A DNA stretch of 64,000 nt. It comes from an uncultured Alsobacter sp. (GTDB taxonomy: Bacteria > Pseudomonadota > Alphaproteobacteria > Rhizobiales > Beijerinckiaceae). How positions within the stretch are numbered: the stretch's first letter is position 1; the number at the start of each line of letters is the position of its first letter. This document shows positions 41,723 to 49,399 of this stretch, in pieces. The translations under genes and the position numbers were made by a program. Location of the stretch: the NCBI RefSeq assembly GCF_945952055.1, contig NZ_CAMFHB010000002.1:62001-126000 (forward strand), written 5' to 3'. Under the pieces are notes generated by a model. The model was not told the DNA's origin. It saw nothing but the letters and a program-made list of their open reading frames with translations, and did not search any database.

Positions 41723-41735
41723 GGGACCGACCGGC

Positions 41736-42989
41736 TCAGGCGACCGCCGAGACGGGCAGCTCGTTCCGGTAGAGCGCGCCGTCCTTCATGATCATGCGCA
41801 AGTTCTTCGCCGGGTCGGACAGCAGCGTGATGTCGCGCAGCGGATCGCCGTCGCAGACGATGATGTCGGCGAGCGCGCCGGGACGGATCTCGCCGAGCTG
41901 GCCGCTCTGCTGAAGGATCTGGGCGTTGACCGTGGTCGCCGAGCGCAGGATGTCGACCGGCCGCTCGGCCCGGCCGCGGATCGTGAACTCGTAGCTCTGG
42001 GCGTATTCCATCTCGCCCATGAGGTCGGTGCCGAAGCCCATGCGCGCGCCCGCCCGACGGCAGATGTCGAGCATGGCAATGCCGGCCTTGTTCACGCCGT
42101 CGAGCTTCTCCATCACGTAGGGGGTGAGGCCGAGCTTGGTGCCGTGCTGGGCGGTCACCTCGTAGCAGACGAGGGTCGGCACCACGAAGGCGTCGCGCTC
42201 GGCCACCAGCGCCGCCGTGGCGCTGTCGATGAAGTTGGCGTGCTCCACCGTGCGGATGCCGGCCTCGACCGCATGGCGGATGGCCTCGCTGGTGTAGGTG
42301 TGGGCGCAGACATACTTGCCCTTGGCCGCCGCCTCGCGCACGGCCACCTGCAGCTCCTCGGAGGAGAACTGGACGTTCTCGAGCGCGTCGCTCGGCGAGC
42401 CGACGCCGCCCGAGGCCATGATCTTGATGTGATCGGCGCCCTTGCGCAGTTCGTCGCGCACCACGCGGCGCATCTCGTCCGGCCCGTCGACGATGCGCGA
42501 GAAGAACACGAAGGCGTTGGCGTTGTAGTCGATGTCGTAGCGGCTGTCGGTGCGCCGGCGATGGTCGCCGTGGCCGCCCGTCTGGGTGAGGCCCGGGCCG
42601 CCGACGAAGAGGCGCGGCCCCGGGATCCAGCCCTGGGCGATGGCATCGCGGATGCCGACGTCGCCGCCCGCCACGTCGCGCACGGAGGTGAAGCCGCGGT
42701 CGAGCATGGCCTTGATGCGCGGCACGGCGCGGGCGGTCATCAGCGTCAGCGGCACCGTCTCGTTGCGCGACGCCGACAGGCTGATCGCGAAGACATGAAC
42801 GTGGGCGTCGATGAGCCCCGGCAGCACCGTGCGCCCGCCGACGTCGACGATCGTGGCCGCATTGTCGCGGATCGGGCTCTGGGACACCTCCTCGATCCGG
42901 TTGTCGACCACGAGGATGTCCTGGCCGGGAACCGCCTCGTCGCCGTATCCATCAAAGACCCGGCAGTTCTTCAGAAGCGTCGCGGCCAT
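41736..42989 (-). CDS. Amidohydrolase-family protein, imidazolonepropionase/prolidase-like
   Basis: This 417-residue metal-dependent hydrolase has the HxH metal motif in PGLIDAHVHVFAI, a lysine in DHIKIMASGGVG that would be carboxylated, a HTYTSEAIRHAV helix-strand with metal His, VEHANFID and the GFGTDL aspartate. Proteins of this subgroup include Xaa-Pro dipeptidases, which cleave N-acyl or peptide bonds. The ATG has GGGAGGACGAC upstream. Its promoter region has the TTGATCAAAAGATCG site shared with the peptide transporter, supporting a peptide or peptide-like substrate. Confidence 0.85.
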   Translation of the reverse strand: MAATLLKNCRVFDGYGDEAVPGQDILVVDNRIEEVSQSPIRDNAATIVDVGGRTVLPGLIDAHVHVFAISLSASRNETVPLTLMTARAVPRIKAMLDRGFTSVRDVAGGDVGIRDAIAQGWIPGPRLFVGGPGLTQTGGHGDHRRRTDSRYDIDYNANAFVFFSRIVDGPDEMRRVVRDELRKGADHIKIMASGGVGSPSDALENVQFSSEELQVAVREAAAKGKYVCAHTYTSEAIRHAVEAGIRTVEHANFIDSATAALVAERDAFVVPTLVCYEVTAQHGTKLGLTPYVMEKLDGVNKAGIAMLDICRRAGARMGFGTDLMGEMEYAQSYEFTIRGRAERPVDILRSATTVNAQILQQSGQLGEIRPGALADIIVCDGDPLRDITLLSDPAKNLRMIMKDGALYRNELPVSAVA

Positions 42990-43023
42990 GGTGTCGTCCT
43001 CCCGTGCACTTCGGCCATTGTTG

Positions 43024-43039
43024 CGATCTTTTGATCAAA
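43024..43039 (-). promoter_or_regulatory. Candidate operator upstream of the amidohydrolase operon
   Basis: The minus strand reads TTGATCAAAAGATCG at 43038-43024; it differs from the dpp site at 24275-24289 in one base of 15. TTTGATCAAA (43030-43039) is a perfect 10-bp palindrome. It sits 35-50 bp upstream of the amidohydrolase ATG. A shared GntR-type repressor is inferred. Confidence 0.6.
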
Positions 43040-43094
43040 CGGCAAGGTGCTCGCGTGCACGCGCGGCAGCGTCGGCATGCGTCTTCGCGGGAGG

Positions 43095-43571
43095 TCAGTG
43101 GATCGGGCGTGCCTCCGGCGGGTGCGCGAGCGAGCCTGCCGCCTGGTGGAGGCAGGCGGCGACGTCGCGCAGCGAGTCCCGGATGCGCGGACACCGGGGG
43201 GTGCGCGCCAGCTCCACGCACGCCCGCTCGCCGTCGCCGCCGGCGGCCCGCAGGGCCCGGATCAGGTCGGCCTCGTCGTCGGTCGCCCGGCAGCAGGTGG
43301 CCGGCAGAAAATGCCAATCCCCTTGCCGCTCCACCCGCAGCGCCCGCGTGAGGCCAGCCATGACGCCGACGAATTGGGGTCCCTCGACAGGGCCCAGCGC
43401 GTCCTCGGCGGCGGCGAACGCCGCATCCCAGCACGCGGCGTCGGCGGTCATCGCGGCCGAGGCGATGTAGCGGATGACCGACAGGGCCAGCAGCGTCGGC
43501 GCGTCGCCGCACAGCTCGCGCACGTGGGGGCGGTCCGCATGGGGGCACACGTTCACCGTGGATCTCCGCAT
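43095..43571 (-). CDS. Conserved-looking Cys/His-rich hypothetical protein
   Basis: I do not recognise this 158-residue protein. It starts MRRSTVNVCPHADRPHVREL, and it contains Cys residues in NVCPHADRPH, LCGD, TCCRAT, ACVELARTPRC and VAACLHQ, which might bind a metal. No signal peptide or membrane segment is evident. It is the last gene of the metal-chelate operon, 12 bp after the methyltransferase stop. The start is uncertain because of a tandem repeat of the initiation region: ATG at 43571 or GTG at 43556 each have GGAGATCCACG in front. A function with the metal or its chelate in the cytoplasm is inferred only from neighbours. Confidence 0.6.
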   Translation of the reverse strand: MRRSTVNVCPHADRPHVRELCGDAPTLLALSVIRYIASAAMTADAACWDAAFAAAEDALGPVEGPQFVGVMAGLTRALRVERQGDWHFLPATCCRATDDEADLIRALRAAGGDGERACVELARTPRCPRIRDSLRDVAACLHQAAGSLAHPPEARPIH

Positions 43572-43583
43572 CGTGGATCTCCG
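43554..43583 (-). repeat. Tandem duplication of a translation-initiation region
   Basis: Two 15-bp units follow each other, identical in 14 of 15 positions. On the minus strand they read CGGAGATCCACGATG and CGGAGATCCACGGTG. Each has a Shine-Dalgarno-like GGAGA and a possible start codon (ATG 43571, GTG 43556), in frame with the same protein. The repeat starts right after the methyltransferase stop codon. Confidence 0.85.
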
Positions 43584-44378
43584 TCAGTCAGGCTTGCGGG
43601 CGACGAGGACGAATCGGTCGTGCAGGAAGGTGCGCAGCCACTCCTGCGCGCCGGGAGCGATCCGGCGCAGGGCCGCCAGCACGGGGGCGTAGGATTCGCG
43701 CCGCACGGCCGCGAAGCCCGCCTCCTCCACGAGCAGTGCCAGCGTGGGAAAGCGCAGCCCTTTGTTGAATGGCAGGCCCGACAGGATGCGGGCATGCTGG
43801 GCATCGAGGGACGGGTCCCGGTGGCGGCCGGCTCCCGTCCCCGACACCTTCGCCAGCGTCTCGATCGCCCGCCGCGCGAGGCGGCCCCGCCAGGGCAGGT
43901 TGACGAAGTCGCCGTCGAAGATCACGAGCCGCCCACCCGGCCGCAGCACCCGGTGCCAGTCGCGCAAGGCCGCGACCGGATCGGTGAGCGTCCAAACCAG
44001 GTGCCGGCAGACGACGGCGTCGTAGGCGCCGTCCGGCTCCATGGTGTTCTCGGCATCGCCGAGCCGGAACACGGCTCGCGGATCGCCGCGGTGCTTGGCG
44101 CGGCAGCGCTCCAGCATCGGCTCGGCGAAGTCGATGCCGGTGAGGTCGTGGCCGAGCGACAGCAGGACGCGGGACACCTCCCCGGTGCCCGACGCCAGTT
44201 CCAGCACCCGCAGCGGCGCCGGGCCGAGATGGGCCTCGAGCACCCGCGACCAGGCGTCGAACTCCGGCCCCGGCGGGATCCTGTGGCCGAAGGCGTCGTC
44301 GAAGGTCGCGGCGCGCAGGCCCCAGTAGGTTCGGATCTCCTCCTTGAGAGACCAGTTGGCGGAGAGCGTGTCGGTCAT
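43584..44378 (-). CDS. Class I SAM-dependent methyltransferase
   Basis: This 264-residue methyltransferase has motif I LELASGTGEVSRVLL near residue 57, GIDFAEPMLERC (motif II) and RLGDAENTMEP, DAVVCRHLVWTLTDP and RVLRPGGRLVIFDGD in the usual order. Its N-terminus ANWSLKEEIRTYWGLRAATF is of the UbiE/methyltransferase type 11 kind. Its ATG overlaps the ABC ATPase stop (ATGA), so it is coupled to transport. Its acceptor may be the imported chelator or a derivative. Confidence 0.85.
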   Translation of the reverse strand: MTDTLSANWSLKEEIRTYWGLRAATFDDAFGHRIPPGPEFDAWSRVLEAHLGPAPLRVLELASGTGEVSRVLLSLGHDLTGIDFAEPMLERCRAKHRGDPRAVFRLGDAENTMEPDGAYDAVVCRHLVWTLTDPVAALRDWHRVLRPGGRLVIFDGDFVNLPWRGRLARRAIETLAKVSGTGAGRHRDPSLDAQHARILSGLPFNKGLRFPTLALLVEEAGFAAVRRESYAPVLAALRRIAPGAQEWLRTFLHDRFVLVARKPD

Positions 44379-45172
44379 GATGCGGGCCTGGAGGGGGGAA
44401 GCGAGGGATCCACCATGAGGTGGCCGAGGGGCGAGGGATGCAGCCCGAGCACGACGCGGTAGGCATCCGCCGTGCAGCTGCGGCACAGCACGTCCGCCGG
44501 CGCGCCCTCCGCCGCGATCCGGCCGGCGTCGAGAACGAGCAGGTTGTCGGCGAAGCGGGCGGCGAGCGAGAGGTCGTGGAGGGCGGCGAGGGTGACGATG
44601 GTCCGGCGGCGTGTCAGGGCGGTGACGAGGTCGAGCACCTCGAGCTGGCGCCGGACGTCCAGCGCGCTGGTGGGTTCGTCGAGGAGCAGCACCTGCGGGT
44701 CGCGCACCAGCGCCTGGGCGATCCCAACGAGCTGGCGCTGGCCACCCGAGAGGTCCGACACCGGCCGGTCGGCAAGCCCCTGGATGGCCAGTTCGTGGAG
44801 CACCGCCTCCACCGCGGCGAGGTCCGCCGGCCGCGCCCGCACGCCGAAATCGCCGGCGAGGCTCTTGCGCGACAGCAGCACCACGTCGAAGACACTCAGG
44901 GCCACGCGGGGCGCGAGATCCTGCCCGAGATGGAAGGTGGCACGGGCCCGCGCGGCCCGCGACAGGGTGGCAAGGTCGTTGTCGTCGAGCGTGATGGTTC
45001 CCGCGCCGGGGCGCAGCGCCCCCGCGATGCAGCGAAACAGCGACGACTTGCCGGCACCGTTGGGGCCGACCACCGCCGTGACCTCGCCCCGCCGCAGGTC
45101 GCCCGTGGACAGGCCGTGCAGGACGCGCTGGCGTCCGTAGGAGACCGTGAGGTCGCGAATGCGCAGCGCCAT
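44375..45172 (-). CDS. Metal-chelate ABC transporter ATP-binding protein, FecE type
   Basis: This 265-residue ATPase has Walker A GPNGAGKSS, signature LSGGQRQLV, Walker [12 protein letters not shown] and the H-loop ALHDLSLAAR, as in FecE/BtuD/FhuC. Length is normal. The ATG is 2 bp after the permease stop. It energises import of an iron-siderophore, haem, corrinoid or similar metal complex through the permease at 45175-46227. The specific ligand is unknown. Confidence 0.93.
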   Translation of the reverse strand: MALRIRDLTVSYGRQRVLHGLSTGDLRRGEVTAVVGPNGAGKSSLFRCIAGALRPGAGTITLDDNDLATLSRAARARATFHLGQDLAPRVALSVFDVVLLSRKSLAGDFGVRARPADLAAVEAVLHELAIQGLADRPVSDLSGGQRQLVGIAQALVRDPQVLLLDEPTSALDVRRQLEVLDLVTALTRRRTIVTLAALHDLSLAARFADNLLVLDAGRIAAEGAPADVLCRSCTADAYRVVLGLHPSPLGHLMVDPSLPPSRPAS

Positions 45173-45174
45173 GG

Positions 45175-46227
45175 TCAGATCCCCTTGCGCCGGATGGACA
45201 TGATCAGCGCAATGAAGAACGGCACGCCGATGAAGCTCGTGACCATGCCGATGGGGTAGATGACCCCCGGCGTCACGGCCTTGGAGAGGGTGGAGGCCAC
45301 GGACAGCAGCACGCCGCTGCACAGCGCCGAGAGCGGCAGGAAGTAGCGCTGGTCCTCGCCCACCAGGAGCCGCGCGATGTGCGGGCCGACCAGGCCGATG
45401 AACCCGATGGTGCCGACGAAGGACACGGCAATGGCCGCCAGCATGGACACGACCGCCAGCACCTCGAGGCGCAGCGCGTCGACCGCGATGCCGAGGCTGG
45501 CGGCGCGCTCGTCCCCGAGCCGCAGGGCGGTGAGCTTCCAGCCGCGCAGGACGAGCCAGGGCAGCGCCACCGCGAGCGCCGCGCCGCAGACGGCGAGCTT
45601 GCCGGGCGACGCGCGGCCGAGGCTGCCCATCATCCAGAAGACGATCTGCTGAAGCTGCGTCTCGTTGGCGCGATACTGGATGAGGGCGAGCACCGCATTG
45701 CCGATGAACAGGAGCGCGATGCCCACCAGGATCATGGTCTCCGAGGTCACGCCACGCAGCTTCGTGAGCCCGAACAGCACGAGGGACGCGGCGAGCGCGA
45801 AGACGAAGGCGTTCAGGGTCACCAGCAGCGGCCCCGTTCCCGGAATGAGCGCCCAGCCGAAGGCAATCCCCAGCGCCGCGCCGACGCTGGCCGCGGCCGA
45901 CACGCCCAGGGTGAATGGATCGGCCAGCGGATTGGCGAGGATGGTCTGCATCCCCGCCCCCGCCAGGCCCAGCATGGCCCCGATCAGCACCGCCATGGCG
46001 GCGACCGGCAGCCGCAGGTCGAGGACGACCACGGCGAGGCGCGTCGACGCGCTGCCGGGATCTACCAGCGTGCGGACGACGTCGCCGAGCGTCGCCGGCC
46101 CCGGCCCGACGCCGAGGTCCACCAGGAACGCCGCCGCCAGGACCAGGGCACCCGCCGCGAGCCCCAGGACCCGCCGGTGGCCGGCGCGGCGGTAGCCCGC
46201 CGCCGCCCCCATCGCCACCGCGGTCAT
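45175..46227 (-). CDS. Metal-chelate ABC transporter permease, FecCD type
   Basis: This 350-residue permease has about ten hydrophobic segments, beginning with LGLAAGALVLAAAFLVDLGV, and the FecCD signatures GAMLGLAGAGMQTILANPLADPFTLGVSAAASVG and GFIGLVGPHIARLLVGEDQRYFLPLSA. The start is in ATGA overlap with the SBP stop. It spans the inner membrane as a homodimer with two FecE-type ATPases. The single permease gene agrees with BtuC-type importers. Confidence 0.95.
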   Translation of the reverse strand: MTAVAMGAAAGYRRAGHRRVLGLAAGALVLAAAFLVDLGVGPGPATLGDVVRTLVDPGSASTRLAVVVLDLRLPVAAMAVLIGAMLGLAGAGMQTILANPLADPFTLGVSAAASVGAALGIAFGWALIPGTGPLLVTLNAFVFALAASLVLFGLTKLRGVTSETMILVGIALLFIGNAVLALIQYRANETQLQQIVFWMMGSLGRASPGKLAVCGAALAVALPWLVLRGWKLTALRLGDERAASLGIAVDALRLEVLAVVSMLAAIAVSFVGTIGFIGLVGPHIARLLVGEDQRYFLPLSALCSGVLLSVASTLSKAVTPGVIYPIGMVTSFIGVPFFIALIMSIRRKGI

Positions 46228-47405
46228 TGCAGCGTCGCCCAGAAGATGCCGCTCGGGGCGACCGGCAGGAACCGCTCGTGAAGCTCCTTCCAGGTGGCCT
46301 GGGGATCGATGTCGGAGAACAGCGCGGGGTGCAGGGCCTTGGCGATGGCCTGGACGGCCACGAAAGCGTAGGGCGAGTTGTAGAACTGATGGTAGAGGCC
46401 CATCACCCGCTTCTCCTTCGTGGCGGTCAGGAGAGCGACGCCGGTGCGCTCGGAGAGCCCCTTCAGGCGGGCCTGGACCCGCTCCGGCGTGGCCTCGTAG
46501 CCGAACGGCACCGCCGTGGAAGCCGGGTTCGCCTCGGCCCAGTTGGCCCCGGTGAGGATGTAGAAGCGCGGGTCGTCGGCCACGATCTTCTCGACCGCGA
46601 CGTCGCCGCCGGCGGTGGAGCTGAACATGCGGCTGCCCCAGTTGCGCCCGCCCGCCTCCTCCACGAACTTGCCGAAATTGGTGGCGCCCCAGGTGGCGCA
46701 GCAGGCGTTGGGATTGAAGCCCGCCGCCCGCTCCATGAAGACGAGAGGCCGGTCCTTCTCCTTCACGTTGCCGACGCGCGCATAGACGAGCCGCGTCTGG
46801 CGCAGGTAGAAGTCGGCGAAGGCGAGCGCCTCGCGCTCCCGGTCCATGATGCGGCCGAGCAGGAGGAGGCTCGGGAGCGTGTTCTGCGAGGGATCCTCGC
46901 GCCAGTCGATGAAGACGGTCGGGATGCCGGCCTTCTCCAGCTTGGCGATCAACCCGGTTTCCTTGGCCCGGAAGAAGTTGCCCAGATCCAGCACCACGAC
47001 GTCGGCGTCGAGCGCGATGATCGCCTCGAGATTGAAGTCGCCGGCGTAAGGGTTGCCGAGGTCGACGATCGTCTCCGCCTTCGGGAACTTCGCCTTGTAC
47101 TTGCGCCAGGCATCGGGGTCGTTGACCTTCAGGTCGTCGCGCCAGGCGACGACCCGCCGGAAGGGGTCGTCCTTGTCCAGGACGGCGAGGCCGTAGAGCT
47201 GCCGCCCCTCGCCCAGCACCATGCGGCCGACGCCGCGCTTCACCTGGACGGTACGGCCGGCGAGATCGGTGACCTCCACCGTGTCGGCCCCCGCCCTTGC
47301 GGGACCGCCGACAGTGATGCCCGCCAGGATCACAAACAAAAGAAAGAACACCTGCAATGCAGGCAAGATCATGCGATCGCGCATCGTGCGCGTGACGTCG
47401 AACAT
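46224..47405 (-). CDS. Metal-chelate ABC transporter substrate-binding protein, FecB type
   Basis: This 393-residue protein has an N-terminal hydrophobic signal (MILPALQVFFLLFVILAGIT) and the FecB-type pattern VEVTDLAGRTVQV, EAIIALDADVVVLDL and GIPTVFIDWREDP. The chosen ATG (47405) has GAGGACGCGA in front; ATG 47417 is an alternative. Unusual is an adjacent cysteine pair in GFNPNACCATWGATNFG near the centre, which could bind metal or form a disulfide. It heads the operon and is preceded by the 22-bp palindrome. Ligand could be an iron, molybdenum or other metal chelate; sequence does not decide. Confidence 0.88.
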   Translation of the reverse strand: MFDVTRTMRDRMILPALQVFFLLFVILAGITVGGPARAGADTVEVTDLAGRTVQVKRGVGRMVLGEGRQLYGLAVLDKDDPFRRVVAWRDDLKVNDPDAWRKYKAKFPKAETIVDLGNPYAGDFNLEAIIALDADVVVLDLGNFFRAKETGLIAKLEKAGIPTVFIDWREDPSQNTLPSLLLLGRIMDREREALAFADFYLRQTRLVYARVGNVKEKDRPLVFMERAAGFNPNACCATWGATNFGKFVEEAGGRNWGSRMFSSTAGGDVAVEKIVADDPRFYILTGANWAEANPASTAVPFGYEATPERVQARLKGLSERTGVALLTATKEKRVMGLYHQFYNSPYAFVAVQAIAKALHPALFSDIDPQATWKELHERFLPVAPSGIFWATLQ

Positions 47406-47524
47406 TCGCGTCCTCATCTGCCAGGGGTCAAGGGCCTGCGGTGGAGACCGGCCGCTCTCACGGCCTGCTTCGCGTTTTACGGCGCCGACGCCCGAAGGCA
47501 AGACAAATCGACTTTTCTATAGTC

Positions 47525-47546
47525 GTTCCAAACTGCAGTTTGGAAC
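47525..47546. promoter_or_regulatory. Perfect 22-bp palindrome, likely metal-regulator site
   Basis: The half site GTTCCAAACTG is followed directly by its exact complement. It is the best inverted repeat in the gap between the metal-chelate SBP gene and the peroxiredoxin gene, and lies in a locally AT-rich region. A repressor of the Fur, Irr, ModE or other family could bind here; the sequence does not match any site I know well. It could control either gene or both. Confidence 0.7.
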
Positions 47547-47651
47547 TATTATGACTTGAAACTACACAGCCTTGCGAAATGCCCGGGCCGCGCCCTGCCT
47601 CTTGAACGGCACCGGCGCGCCCCGTTTACTGGGGCGCAGGATTCACCCCGG

Positions 47652-48194
47652 ATGCCAGACATGACCCCCGAGCGCATTCCCGACGTCGTGTTCCACACCC
47701 GCGTGCGCAACGAGGCGCTGGGCGGCGACAATCCGTTCGAGTGGAAAGACGTGACGAGCGCGGAGTTCTTCGGCGGCAGGCGCGTGGTGCTGTTCGGCGT
47801 CCCCGGCGCCTTCACCCCGGCCTGCTCGGAGCACCACCTGCCGGGCTTCGAGCGGCACTACGACGACTTCAGGGCGCTGGGCGTCGATGCCGTGGCCTGC
47901 CTCTCGGTCAACGACGCCTTCGTGATGTTCCAGTGGGCGAAGAGCCGGTCGATCGAGAAGGTCTTCATGCTCCCCGACGGCAACGGCGACTTCTCGCGCC
48001 GCATGGGCCTGCTCGTGGAGCGCAAGCCCCAGGGCATGGGCATGCGCAGCTGGCGCTATTCCATGGTCGTGGAGGACGGCGCGATCGTGAAGATGTTCGT
48101 CGAACCCGGCGTGCGCGACAACCCGCAGGGCGTGGGACTCACGGTGTCGAACGCCGAGACGATGCTGGAGTGGCTGAGGAGCCGGGCGGGGTGA
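47652..48194 (+). CDS. Type II (Prx5-like) peroxiredoxin
   Basis: This 180-residue protein has the Prx5 active-site sequence GVPGAFTPACSEHHLPGFE with the peroxidatic Cys58. A second Cys at about residue 83 is in VACLSVND, a less usual resolving position. The longer upstream reading from 47556 is not supported; ATG 47652 or ATG 47661 are possible. It reduces peroxides with thiol reductants in the cytoplasm. It is divergent from the metal-chelate operon, and could be coregulated through the palindrome at 47525, linking metal uptake with oxidative stress. Confidence 0.88.
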   Translation: MPDMTPERIPDVVFHTRVRNEALGGDNPFEWKDVTSAEFFGGRRVVLFGVPGAFTPACSEHHLPGFERHYDDFRALGVDAVACLSVNDAFVMFQWAKSRSIEKVFMLPDGNGDFSRRMGLLVERKPQGMGMRSWRYSMVVEDGAIVKMFVEPGVRDNPQGVGLTVSNAETMLEWLRSRAG

Positions 48195-48209
48195 GGCGCT
48201 GAAACATCC

Positions 48210-48382
48210 TGCGTCCTTCGACACGCCCGCGGCGCGGGCTGCTCAGGATGAGGAGATTGAGGTTCCAGCCCCCTCCCTGACCCGTGCAGAGGTCTCCAGG
48301 ATGAGGATCATTTTAGCGTCTTGATAGCACCGATTGTCCTCATCCTGAGCAGCCCGCGAAGCGGGCGTGTCGAAGGACGCAG
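48210..48382. repeat. Family B intergenic palindrome, copy 2
   Basis: Two inverted halves surround about 85 bp. The first reads TGCGTCCTTCGACACGCCC to GCTCAGGATGAGG, the second CCTCATCCTGAGCAGCCCG to CGTGTCGAAGGACGCAGG. Each half has an internal GC-rich hairpin. It lies between the convergent peroxiredoxin and dienelactone hydrolase genes. The words CTCATCCTGAG and GTCGAAGGACGC are shared with copy 1. Confidence 0.85.
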
Positions 48383-48438
48383 GACCTGTCGACCGGCGAG
48401 AAGGCCGGGGGCGGCTTCCACCCCCGGCGGTCACACCA

Positions 48439-49326
48439 TCACACCAAGTACTTCTTGAACCAGCCGACCGTGCGGTCCCAGGCGAGCTTGGCGGTCTTCT
48501 CGTCGTAGCGCGGCGTCGAGTCGTTGTGGAAGCCGTGGTTCACGCCTTCGTAGATGTAGGCCTCGTAGACCTTGTTGTTGTCCTTGAGCGCCTTCTCGTA
48601 GGCGGGCCAGCCGTCGTTGATGCCCTTGTCGAGGCCGGCATAGTGGATGAGCAGCGGGGCCTTGATGCGCGGCACGTCCTCGGCGCGGGGCTGGCGGCCG
48701 TAGAAGGGCACCGAGGCGGCGAGTTCGGGATAGGCGACCGCGGCCGCGTTGCACACGCCGCCGCCGTAGCAGAAGCCGACGATGCCGACCTTGCCGTTGC
48801 CGGCCGGGTCCTTCATCTGGGTCTCGATCGCGGCGAAGAAGTCGTTCATGAGCTTGGTCGGATCGACCTTGCGCTGCAGCTCCACGCCCTTCTCGTCATT
48901 GCCCGGGTAGCCGCCCTGGGACGTCAGGCCGTCCGGCGCCATGGCGATGAAGCCCGCCTTCGCGACGCGGCGCGCCACGTCCTCGATGTAGGGGTTGAGC
49001 CCGCGGTTCTCGTGCACCACGATCACGCTGCCGACCTTCTCCGTGACCTTGGCCGGCCGCACACGGTAGGCGCGCACCTTGCCGTTGCCGTTCGGCGAGT
49101 CGTAGGTCACGTACTCGGCCACGATCTCGGGATCGGTGAACTGCACCTGCTGCGCCAGCGCGTAGTTCGGCGCCAGCGAGTTCAGGATGGTGAGCGCGGT
49201 GGCGCCGCCGACCGCGTATTTGGCGGCGCGGTCCAGGAACTCGCGCTTCGTGATCTTGCCGTGCGCGTAATAGTCGTAAAGGTCCAGGAGCTCCTGCGGG
49301 AAGTCCTTGGCGGTCAGGCGCGTCAT
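48439..49326 (-). CDS. Dienelactone hydrolase family protein, exported
   Basis: This 295-residue protein has an N-terminal TAT-like or hydrophobic leader (KITKREFLDRAAKYAVGGATALTIL, ending near ALA-QQ). The catalytic Cys is in GIVGFCYGGGVCNAA, the His in GVNHGFHND and an Asp in AGLDKGINDG. It is thus a dienelactone hydrolase-type enzyme with a predicted periplasmic location. The ATG at 49326 has GAGGACAACGACC before it; an in-frame upstream extension is possible but weaker. Likely substrate is an ester or lactone. A family B palindrome lies downstream. Confidence 0.85.
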   Translation of the reverse strand: MTRLTAKDFPQELLDLYDYYAHGKITKREFLDRAAKYAVGGATALTILNSLAPNYALAQQVQFTDPEIVAEYVTYDSPNGNGKVRAYRVRPAKVTEKVGSVIVVHENRGLNPYIEDVARRVAKAGFIAMAPDGLTSQGGYPGNDEKGVELQRKVDPTKLMNDFFAAIETQMKDPAGNGKVGIVGFCYGGGVCNAAAVAYPELAASVPFYGRQPRAEDVPRIKAPLLIHYAGLDKGINDGWPAYEKALKDNNKVYEAYIYEGVNHGFHNDSTPRYDEKTAKLAWDRTVGWFKKYLV

Positions 49327-49399
49327 GGTCGTTGTCCTCGTTGTCATTTTTTGTCGACGGGGCGCGCCAGTTAAGGCGAAGCGGCCCGCGGGCGTCCCA

